Below, piece after piece: positions 22,281 through 28,499 of a stretch of DNA of 28,499 bases. The position numbers were made by a program, and so were the translations under genes. Below the pieces are notes generated by a model. It did not search any database. It saw only the letters and a list, made by a program, of their open reading frames with translations, and was not told the origin of the DNA. Origin of the DNA: M3007 sp038246345 (GTDB lineage: Bacteria; Bacteroidota; Bacteroidia; Chitinophagales; Saprospiraceae); NCBI GenBank assembly GCA_038246345.1, contig JBBRWA010000036.1:1-28499 (forward strand), given 5' to 3'. How positions within the stretch are numbered: the first letter of the stretch is position 1; each line of letters begins with the position of its first letter.

Positions 22281-22438
22281 GGCTAGTCCCATCGGGACTA
22301 TGATCTTTGTAGAGATGCCAACGCAATTGCATCCGTTCCAGCGGAACGGTACAATTGCGTTAAAGATACCGTTCCGCTGGAACGGGAAACAAACATGATT
22401 TGCGCATCTACAAAGGTGTCGTCCCTATGGGACGAACC
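22281..22438. repeat. Nested composite palindrome (REP/MITE-like)
   Basis: Outer arms 22281-22318 and 22402-22438 are imperfect inverted copies. Each carries its own palindrome (GTCCCATCGGGAC and GTCCCTATGGGAC) and an ATCTTTGTAGA / TCTACAAAG motif. Inside, AACGCAATTG (22320-22329) pairs with CAATTGCGTT (22352-22361). Two copies of the hairpin CCGTTCC/GGAACGG lie at 22333-22349 and 22369-22385 with loops AGC and GCT. No open frame or transposase is present. Confidence 0.8.
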
Positions 22439-22477
22439 TTCAGCATCTTTTAGAACTAACTCAACAGGTCCATTACC

Positions 22478-23959
22478 ATGAAAAAAAACTTTCTTAGCAC
22501 CCTGTTTTTCTGCCTACTAGCTGCCACGCTTTTGGCACAAACGACCGGCGACGTACTTCGATACTCTTATTTACAACCAGGAGGCACTGCCCGTTTCCTG
22601 GGCGCTGGTGGCGCATTTGGTGCTTTGGGCGCTGAATTTGGCGTACTAAGCCAGAACCCCGCTGGCATCGCACTTTTCCGCACCAATGAATTGGTGGTGA
22701 CTCCTTCGCTGCGCTTCTCCTCTGTGGACGCATCACTGCCCGGCAACATAGCCCTAAACGATAAAAAAAGCAGTTTTGCTTTTGATAATTTTGGTCTGCT
22801 ATTTAATACTACACCGAAAGGCAAACACTGGAAAACTGTCAATTTTGGCATCGGACTCAACCGACAGAACAACTACAACGCTTCCATTTTTTACGAAGGC
22901 AATGCCAACGGTACCATTATGAATGGCTTATTCCAGGATGCCGTCTCAACCTTTAACAACGGCGGCAACGCAGGTAACCTGTACCCCTTCGACACTAAGC
23001 TGGCATTTGACGCAGATGCCATCTACCAGGATGCCACTACCGGGGAGCTGCGCTATGATTTTACCGGAAATGAAAATGCGAACCTCAACCGCTCCCAAGC
23101 CATAAACACCTATGGCAAAATGAATGAAATGGTGATTTCTTTTGGCGGAAATTATGATGAAAAATTGATGGTGGGTGCTACCGTGGGCATTCCATTTGTG
23201 AACTATCGCATTGAAGGAGAATATATCGAGGAAGACAAGGCGGGCAATGTAGAGGTGTTCGACAAACTGACCTATACCGAATACCTACGCACAGAAGGCG
23301 TGGGCGTGAACCTGAAATTGGGTGTCATTTATAAAGTCAGCCAGGCTTTCCGGGTCGGCGCAGCATTTCACACCCCCACTTCTCTAAGTTTGACCGACAC
23401 GTACTCCAATACCTTTGCTTACGAATATAGTGTTAACGGTGTGGGCTATGGTGGCGATGTTTTTTCTCCAGATGTCGACGGCGTGTCGGACTATAAGCTG
23501 CGTACCCCTTGGCGGGCCTCTGCCAGCGCTTCCGCCGTGATCAGAAAAATGGGCTTTATCAGCGCTGATATAGAGATTGTAGACTACACCAACAACCGCT
23601 ATAATTTCACGGGCAATGCACCCAGCCAGCAAAACGAAATTGAGGAACGCGCGGCCAATAAAGCCATTCAGCGGGCCTACCAGCAAGCCCTTAACCTGCG
23701 CTTTGGTGGAGAATTGGTATTGAATCAGTTCCGTTTGCGCGGTGGTTTGAATCTGTTGGGCAAGCCGGAAGCTGGTGAAACAGGTTTCAATACGGCCTTC
23801 ACGGCAGGTGCTGGCGTGCGCGGAGAATCGTTTTACCTGGATTTGGGCTGGCGGCGCTATATGGGCAAAGGTGCGGTTTCCCCATACAGCGGCGCGCCAA
23901 AAGTCACGACGGAGAATGTCACGAATGATATTTTGTTGACCTTAGGGTTTAAGTTTTAA
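22478..23959 (+). CDS. OmpP1/FadL-family outer-membrane protein
   Basis: A 493-residue outer-membrane barrel of the OmpP1/FadL/TodX transporter type, which passes hydrophobic compounds across the outer membrane in better-known members. The signal peptide is MKKNFLSTLFFCLLAATLLAQ. Next comes DVLRYSYLQPGGTARFLGAGGAFGALGAEFGVLSQNPAGIALFR, where the G-G-A-F-x-A-x-G-x-x-x-x-x-x-x-NPAG pattern is the family hallmark. Strands continue to the C-terminal LLTLGFKF, ending in Phe as outer-membrane proteins do. The PorV subfamily of the T9SS shares this fold, but PorV is usually shorter and I see no PorV-specific feature. The gene follows a composite repeat, so it likely has its own transcript. Ligand unknown. 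Confidence 0.85.
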   Translation: MKKNFLSTLFFCLLAATLLAQTTGDVLRYSYLQPGGTARFLGAGGAFGALGAEFGVLSQNPAGIALFRTNELVVTPSLRFSSVDASLPGNIALNDKKSSFAFDNFGLLFNTTPKGKHWKTVNFGIGLNRQNNYNASIFYEGNANGTIMNGLFQDAVSTFNNGGNAGNLYPFDTKLAFDADAIYQDATTGELRYDFTGNENANLNRSQAINTYGKMNEMVISFGGNYDEKLMVGATVGIPFVNYRIEGEYIEEDKAGNVEVFDKLTYTEYLRTEGVGVNLKLGVIYKVSQAFRVGAAFHTPTSLSLTDTYSNTFAYEYSVNGVGYGGDVFSPDVDGVSDYKLRTPWRASASASAVIRKMGFISADIEIVDYTNNRYNFTGNAPSQQNEIEERAANKAIQRAYQQALNLRFGGELVLNQFRLRGGLNLLGKPEAGETGFNTAFTAGAGVRGESFYLDLGWRRYMGKGAVSPYSGAPKVTTENVTNDILLTLGFKF

Positions 23960-24236
23960 GATTTGGGGGGAATTCAAGTCCCCCAAGCAGTTGTGTCATT
24001 CCGAACGCCGTGAGGAACCTGGGTTACGATATAGCATCAGGTTGCTCACGGCGTTCGGCATACAGCTACTTGGCATTTTTTATTTTGAAGGTAAAGGCCA
24101 ACGGTGTTGTTGTTCCGAGCGCTGGTGTGCGTTTCCAGTACAATTGCTATATAATTTGTTAATTTCACGATTACGCTGTAACTTGGCTTCGCAATACTGC
24201 GCCTTCCCAACATCCGTTCACTAAATCAATATCCAC
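23960..24236. other. Intergenic region with two hairpins
   Basis: Just after the OmpP1-type gene, TTGGGGG (23963-23969) pairs with CCCCCAA (23980-23986), a strong stem without a T-run, possibly a terminator. A longer repeat hairpin follows (24001-24058). The remaining AT-rich part up to the DUF1800 start holds no clear TAnnTTTG element; a short open frame at 23991-24224 reads through the hairpin and is not a likely gene. Confidence 0.55.
24001..24058. repeat. 14-bp inverted repeat, CCGAACGCCGTGAG type
   Basis: CCGAACGCCGTGAG (24001-24014) is an exact inverted copy of CTCACGGCGTTCGG (24045-24058). Past a single G/G mismatch, AACCTG (24016-24021) also pairs with CAGGTT (24038-24043), leaving a 16-base loop. 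Its opening TCATTCCGAACGC... resembles a dispersed intergenic repeat known from many Bacteroidota genomes. Confidence 0.8.
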
Positions 24237-25985
24237 ATGCCTGTTTCCACGATGGATCGCCGTGCGTTTTTGCGCGGCAAAACTGCGGATGACCGCCCTT
24301 TGCCCAATATCAAAAGCAAGCTGGGCGGCATCAATCCCCTATTCTCATTTACGGGGCAATTGCTTCCAGATGTGCCAGCTCCCGCGCAAAAAATCACCTT
24401 GCTGGGTGGTCTAAACCCTTACAACGGCCCATGGGGCTATGCCCAAGCAGCCCATTTGCTGCGGAGAACTGGTTTTGGCCTGAAAAAATCTGAGATGGAT
24501 ACGCTGCTCGGCATGACCATGAACAGCGCTGTAAACAAGGTCCTCACGGTACCTGCGAATGCGCCTGCGCCACCAGTCAACAACTACAATAACCCTCCCG
24601 AATATAGTGACCCGCTTGTTGCACTAGGACAAACATGGACTACTGTCAATTTGGATTTTTCTAATTTCGATGGCCAGGCAGAAGCATATCGGGTTGAAAG
24701 CTGGCGCGGCTGGTGGTACGAGTTGATGCTCAATCAGAATACCAGTATTCTAGAGCGCATGACACTTTTCTGGAGCAATCATTTTGCTACCCAAACGGAG
24801 GCCGTACCATGGGGAAGGTCAGTATATGAATACAATAAGATGCTGCGCTCCAATGCGCTTGGGAATTTCAAGGAAATGACAAAAATGGTCACCCTCGAAG
24901 GCATGATGCTGATTTATCTTAATGGTTTTTTGAATGCCAAGGGAGCACCTGACGAAAACTATGCCCGAGAGCTTCAAGAGTTATTTACGGTAGGAAAAGA
25001 AGGCGGTCAACAATTTTCCGAAGATGATGTGGTCGCCGCTGCCAGGGTGCTCACTGGTTGGCGCAATACTTTTACGGACAACAGCTCATACCATTATCCT
25101 GTAGACCACGATTTTGACAACAAACAATTCTCCGCTTTTTACAATAATACAGTCATTCAAGGCGGAGTTGACGGAGAGGCAGAGTTGGATGCTATGCTGG
25201 ACATGATTTTCGACCGACCGGAGGTGGCCGAATTTATTTGCCGCAAAATCTACCGCTGGTTTGTGTACTACGACATCACACCCGATACAGAGCAAAACGT
25301 GATTCAACCACTGGCAGATATTTTCCGCAACAACAATTATGACATAAAACCTGTCATGGAAACCTTGCTGAAAAGTGAGCATTTCTTTGAAGCTGCTCAA
25401 ACGGGCTGTTTTATCAAAACCCCCGTCGATATTTCCATTGGTGCTTTGCGTACTTTCAACCTGAGCATTCCCGCCAGTACCCCATGGGACGGCTTTGTTA
25501 TGCGCTACTACTTAACGGCATATTTGGCTGATATGAGTATGATTCCCGGCGACCCGCCGAATGTGGCTGGCTGGCAAGCGTTCCGCCAAATACCCCAGTT
25601 CTACCGCATCTGGATCAATGGCGACACACTGCGCAACCGCAACCTGTTTACCGATATTTTGACTGCCTATTTTATTGGCACCACCAACGACCAGCTTAAA
25701 ATCGACCTGATTGGGTTTGCCAAACAATTCATCAACCCTGGCAACCCTGTGACACTCGTGGATGATATCACCAAACTGCTGTTGCCCCAACCCCTTTCTG
25801 CTACTAAAAAATTCTTGTTGAAATCCATCCTGCTTTCAGGGCTGCCCGACGACAGCTACTGGACGGCAGCCTGGAATGCCCATATTAGCAACCCCGGCGA
25901 CCCTATGGCCGAAGAGGTTGTAAGATCAAGGCTATTGGCGTTTCACCTATACTTAACACGCCTGCCAGAATTCCAACTGGCATAG
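24237..25985 (+). CDS. DUF1800 domain-containing protein
   Basis: A 582-residue DUF1800 protein. Family hallmarks are AAHLLRRTGFGLKKSEMDTLL (about 66-86), an FWSNHFATQ motif (about 178-186), ENYARELQELFTVGKEGG (about 241-258) and the DDVVAAARVLTGWRN segment. The N-terminus MPVSTMDRRAFLRGKT has a twin-arginine-like RRAFLR, but no hydrophobic stretch follows it directly, so Tat export is uncertain. Translation may begin at the ATG at 24237 or 24252. It is followed 65 bases later by a DUF1501 gene. These two families occur together in many Bacteroidota and Planctomycetota genomes and are thought to act as a pair, but no biochemical role is firmly established that I can cite. Confidence 0.9.
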   Translation: MPVSTMDRRAFLRGKTADDRPLPNIKSKLGGINPLFSFTGQLLPDVPAPAQKITLLGGLNPYNGPWGYAQAAHLLRRTGFGLKKSEMDTLLGMTMNSAVNKVLTVPANAPAPPVNNYNNPPEYSDPLVALGQTWTTVNLDFSNFDGQAEAYRVESWRGWWYELMLNQNTSILERMTLFWSNHFATQTEAVPWGRSVYEYNKMLRSNALGNFKEMTKMVTLEGMMLIYLNGFLNAKGAPDENYARELQELFTVGKEGGQQFSEDDVVAAARVLTGWRNTFTDNSSYHYPVDHDFDNKQFSAFYNNTVIQGGVDGEAELDAMLDMIFDRPEVAEFICRKIYRWFVYYDITPDTEQNVIQPLADIFRNNNYDIKPVMETLLKSEHFFEAAQTGCFIKTPVDISIGALRTFNLSIPASTPWDGFVMRYYLTAYLADMSMIPGDPPNVAGWQAFRQIPQFYRIWINGDTLRNRNLFTDILTAYFIGTTNDQLKIDLIGFAKQFINPGNPVTLVDDITKLLLPQPLSATKKFLLKSILLSGLPDDSYWTAAWNAHISNPGDPMAEEVVRSRLLAFHLYLTRLPEFQLA

Positions 25986-26050
25986 TGAAACAATTGTCTT
26001 GACAATCTTTGCCCTAGTAGAAAAACGGGCTACAAATTTAACATTCAACA

Positions 26051-27622
26051 ATGAAAAGAAGAAAATTCCTCCGCACGGCTGGCCTGGCAACTGCCATTGC
26101 TCCGCTCGCCTATAATGGGTTCTCCATTAATCCTTTGGCGAACAACTCAATGCTTGCTCGCCTCGGCGCAGCGGGTAGCGCCAGCGATAAAATTATGGTT
26201 TTTATCGAACTAAATGGTGGCAACGACGGCATCAATACCCTGATCCCTACTGATCAATACAGCAAGCTTTCTGTGCATCGGCCAAAGGTGCTTATCCCAG
26301 AGAATCAGGTGCTGCCACTTTCCGGTGTTTCTGGCACTGGTGTACACCCCGCCATGTCGGAAGTGCGGCAAATGTTCGACAACGGGATGGTATCGATGGT
26401 ACAAACCGTGGGCTACCCCAACCAGGACTATTCCCACTTTCGCTCTATGGATATCTGGATGACGGGCGCTGACAGCGATGAAAGCCTGAACTCTGGCTGG
26501 CTTGGCCGGATGCTGGATTATGAGTACCCAGGATACCCCACCGGCTATCCGAACCAGGATGCGCCCGACCCACTGGCCATCAACATCGGTAATGTTGCAC
26601 CTGTGTCCTTTATGGGCAGCGGGTTTCCTATGGGTATTTCTGTGGGCAATCCAGATGAAGTATACAACCTAATTAATGACTTCATAGAACCTACACCTAA
26701 TACACCGTATGGCGATGAACTGACCTATATCCGCACCGTGATGCAGAATACCAAAGTGTATTTTGATGTGATTAAAGATGCCGCTACCATGGGCCAAAAC
26801 CTCAGCAGCCTGTATCCCGCCCCTGAGCAGAACTCCTTGGCAGATCAATTAAAAATCGTCGCCAAACTCATCAATGGCGGCCTGACGACATCGGTGTACC
26901 AGGTATCCATCGGCGGCTTCGACAATCACAGCCAACAAGTGCAAGAAGGTGCTTCAGCGACAGGCACCCACGCAGAACTCTTAAAGAAGATATCAGAGGC
27001 CGTTTATGCCTTTATGGACGACATCCGCCTCATGGGCAAGGCCGACAAGGTGTGTGCCATGACCTTTTCCGAATTTGGGCGCACCATTGGCGGCAATGAT
27101 AGCTTTGGTACCGACCACGGCGCTGCCGCCCCGCTGTTTGTCTTTGGCAAAGGCGTAAATCCAGGTATCATTGGTGCCAATCCGGTAATTCCACTGAATC
27201 TCCAGGTTTCCGGCGATGTGGACATGCAGCATGATTTCCGCTCTGTTTATGCTTCTGTGATACAGGATTGGTTCGGCCTCGACAATGGCAGCTCTGTACT
27301 CAACGGCAACTTCCCGATTCTGCCTATTTTCAAAGGATCGGTGGATGTGCAGGACACGCCAAGCCGAAATGTATTTGAGGTGGGCAATTTCCCGAACCCG
27401 GTACATGCTTCCAGTACAATCACGTTCACGATTCCTTCAGCTTATGTCACCATCACTTTGTTGGATGCTCAAGGCCGCCACATCCGAAACATTACCGAAG
27501 GCAATTACCCGGCCGGTGTTCATAATGTTACGTTTAACCGCGATGGGCTGCCAAGCGGAAACTACTATTATGTACTGAAAATTAATGGATTGGGGGTTAC
27601 GAAGAAGATGCTTATTCTTTAA
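26051..27622 (+). CDS. DUF1501 protein with twin-arginine-like signal and T9SS tail
   Basis: A 523-residue DUF1501 protein of the alkaline-phosphatase/sulfatase-like fold. The N-terminus MKRRKFLRTAGLATAIAPLA is a Tat-type signal (RRKFLR followed by a hydrophobic stretch). Core motifs are ELNGGNDGINTLIP (53-66), YSHFRSMDIW and SEFGRTIGGNDSFGTDHGAA near residues 340-359, the last holding the conserved D-H-G of the family. From about 437 (NVFEVGNFPNPVHASSTITF to GVTKKMLIL) there is a T9SS type A sorting domain, so the protein is predicted to reach the cell surface or medium after periplasmic export. It shares a probable transcript with the DUF1800 gene. Enzymatic activity is not established. Confidence 0.9.
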   Translation: MKRRKFLRTAGLATAIAPLAYNGFSINPLANNSMLARLGAAGSASDKIMVFIELNGGNDGINTLIPTDQYSKLSVHRPKVLIPENQVLPLSGVSGTGVHPAMSEVRQMFDNGMVSMVQTVGYPNQDYSHFRSMDIWMTGADSDESLNSGWLGRMLDYEYPGYPTGYPNQDAPDPLAINIGNVAPVSFMGSGFPMGISVGNPDEVYNLINDFIEPTPNTPYGDELTYIRTVMQNTKVYFDVIKDAATMGQNLSSLYPAPEQNSLADQLKIVAKLINGGLTTSVYQVSIGGFDNHSQQVQEGASATGTHAELLKKISEAVYAFMDDIRLMGKADKVCAMTFSEFGRTIGGNDSFGTDHGAAAPLFVFGKGVNPGIIGANPVIPLNLQVSGDVDMQHDFRSVYASVIQDWFGLDNGSSVLNGNFPILPIFKGSVDVQDTPSRNVFEVGNFPNPVHASSTITFTIPSAYVTITLLDAQGRHIRNITEGNYPAGVHNVTFNRDGLPSGNYYYVLKINGLGVTKKMLIL

Positions 27623-27630
27623 AAGGTTTC

Positions 27631-27746
27631 AGGGTTTCAGGGTTAAAAGGTCTCAGGGTTTACGCAATCTGTTGTCAAATTTGAAATAGCTTTTTAAGGA
27701 TAAGATTAATCGCGTAAACCCTGAGACCTTTTAACCCTGAAACCCT
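27631..27746. repeat. Perfect 35-bp inverted repeat between convergent genes
   Basis: The arm 27631-27665 and its exact inverse 27712-27746 flank a 46-base AT-rich spacer. Each arm is built of AGGGTTTCAGGGTT and AAAAGGTCTCAGGGTTT steps. The right arm overlaps the first two plus-strand bases of the hpt stop codon. It can fold into a very strong hairpin on either strand and may serve as a shared terminator for the DUF1501 and hpt genes. Confidence 0.9.
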
Positions 27747-28299
27747 ATTTCAGCACATATATACTCCGCAAATTCCGCCCCAACCCATCATAATCCAGTC
27801 CATATCCAACCACGAATTTATCTTCGATATCGAAGCCTACCAGGTCCATTTTGATAGGAAAAGCGACTACTTCCGGTTTGCGCAAAAAGGCTACGGTGGT
27901 AACGGAGGCAGGATTTTTTTCCCGAAGGTGATCCAGGAAAAAATGTAAGGTTCTGCCAGTATCTACAATGTCTTCTACGACAACCAAGTGTCGGCCGGAA
28001 AGATCCTTGTCGAGGCCCATCACCGTTTGCACGTCACCTGTGGAACGTGTGCCCGAGTAGGATGCGAGTTTTACAAAACCCACTTCGCAGTTGCTTTCAA
28101 ATGCACGCATTAGGTCAGCAGCAAAAACAAAAGCACCGCTTAATATGCTGATGAACAATGGTTTTTTGTCTCCTAAGGTCTCTTTTAACTCCTGCCCAAG
28201 AGCGTAGACGCGCTCCTGTAGCACCTGCTCGGTGATGAGCGGCACAAAATGCAAATCATGTAACTGAATGGAGTGTTCTGGTAGTACGGATGCTGGCAT
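27745..28299 (-). CDS. hpt: Hypoxanthine phosphoribosyltransferase
   Basis: A 184-residue purine-salvage enzyme that makes IMP (and GMP) from hypoxanthine or guanine and PRPP in the cytoplasm. The PRPP-binding loop is VVVEDIVDTGRT (106-117), the flexible-loop residues S80-Y81 precede SGTRSTG, and the base-binding C-terminal part has KMDLVGFDIEDKFVVGYGLDYDGLGRNL, all typical of the short bacterial HPRT class. Length is normal. The start at 28299 is preceded by a TACTTTTG -7 element on the same strand. The stop codon lies at the edge of a perfect inverted repeat that probably ends its transcript. Confidence 0.95.
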   Translation of the reverse strand: MPASVLPEHSIQLHDLHFVPLITEQVLQERVYALGQELKETLGDKKPLFISILSGAFVFAADLMRAFESNCEVGFVKLASYSGTRSTGDVQTVMGLDKDLSGRHLVVVEDIVDTGRTLHFFLDHLREKNPASVTTVAFLRKPEVVAFPIKMDLVGFDIEDKFVVGYGLDYDGLGRNLRSIYVLK

Positions 28300-28318
28300 G
28301 TGTCAGAATATTTTGACG

Positions 28319-28326
28319 CAAAAGTA
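28319..28326 (-). promoter_or_regulatory. Probable -7 promoter element of hpt
   Basis: Minus strand TACTTTTG, a TAnnTTTG match 20 bases before the hpt ATG and followed by CGTCAAAA. A T-rich stretch (CGTTTTTCAGC) lies about 20 bases further upstream, but no exact TTTG -33 box is present. Confidence 0.5.
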
Positions 28327-28391
28327 GTGATAATGCTGTCAGCTGAAAAACGAGTTTAGGATTGAGGAACGTAAAATCCAAATGTTAGGGC

Positions 28392-28399
28392 TATTTTTG
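28392..28399 (+). promoter_or_regulatory. Possible -7 element very close to the last start codon
   Basis: TATTTTTG ends only five bases before the ATG at 28405. If functional, transcription would start at or next to the start codon, giving a leaderless or nearly leaderless mRNA. The surrounding string TATTTTTGACCCTA also occurs at 20697. Confidence 0.35.
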
Positions 28400-28404
28400 A
28401 CCCT

Positions 28405-28499
28405 ATGAAGCATCGGGTAATCAGGACTATTTTCTGCGCGGGGCTGTTCCTCGCACCCTACTTTTTGCTGGCACAATCGTCCGTCGCCGATTCGCTTGC
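28405..28499 (+). CDS. Secreted protein, N-terminal fragment (cut by window end)
   Basis: The ATG at 28405 opens a signal peptide: MKHRVIRTIF then the hydrophobic CAGLFLAPYFLLA, with likely cleavage before QSSVADSL. Only 31 codons are present, so the product cannot be named. It diverges from hpt, with about 105 bases between the two start codons. Confidence 0.7.
   Translation, partial: MKHRVIRTIFCAGLFLAPYFLLAQSSVADSL

Noticed and set aside
22478..23959. Assignment as PorV of the type IX secretion system
   Set aside because: Fold and opening motif fit the wider OmpP1/FadL family, but length and context give no specific support for PorV.
23991..24224. 77-codon open frame after the OmpP1-type gene
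   Set aside because: It reads straight through the repeat hairpin at 24001-24058 and its product is Cys/Arg-rich without family resemblance.
1..28499. tRNA or rRNA genes
   Set aside because: I looked through the intergenic gaps for cloverleaf-like segments and CCA-type 3' ends and saw none; this was by eye only, so a missed tRNA is not excluded.

Overview
The window looks like chromosomal DNA of a Bacteroidota bacterium, most likely of the Saprospiria/Cytophagia kind. This rests on secreted proteins with type A type-IX-secretion (T9SS) C-terminal tails, several TAnnTTTG-type -7 promoter elements, mostly weak Shine-Dalgarno sequences, an archaeal/eukaryotic-type ProRS, a DUF1800/DUF1501 gene pair, and many short palindromic intergenic repeats of a style common in this phylum. 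The assignment is an inference; no rRNA or tRNA gene was found.

Layout. 69-3641 (minus): a frameshifted AAA-ATPase relic, thiamine-monophosphate kinase (thiL) and an M20 dipeptidase. 4101-6253: a LYS1-type dehydrogenase (plus) whose 3' end overlaps that of a convergent AstE/AspA-type deacylase (minus). 6350-8353 (minus): a 667-residue protein joining a YfiT/DinB-type metal-binding domain to a long Lys/Ala/Pro tail with five copies of a helix-forming unit and an AT-hook; this is the most unusual gene here. 8439-9044 (minus): an AlkA-like DNA glycosylase, divergent from 9132-11057 (plus), a GCS2-type ligase with two CBS domains. The latter is joined by an ATGA overlap to a GH9 glycosidase (to 13144), followed by an outer-membrane-type beta protein (13325-14098).

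14193-18659 (minus): a probable operon of a GH13 alpha-amylase with T9SS tail, a diacylglycerol-kinase-type lipid kinase and a small lipoprotein. 18802-20268 (minus): proS with its own terminator. 20755-27622 (plus): a secreted low-complexity protein with terminator, an OmpP1/FadL-type outer-membrane protein, and the DUF1800 + DUF1501 pair, the DUF1501 protein having both a twin-arginine-like N-terminus and a T9SS tail. 27745-28299 (minus): hpt. 28405-end (plus): the first 31 codons of a secreted protein.

Most genes are housekeeping or polysaccharide/envelope functions. The GH9 and GH13 enzymes and the T9SS tails suggest an organism that secretes polymer-degrading enzymes. No CRISPR array, complete defence system, prophage or transposase is visible. 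The intergenic gaps hold several different palindromic repeats, including a nested composite element (22281-22438) and a perfect 35-bp inverted repeat (27631-27746).
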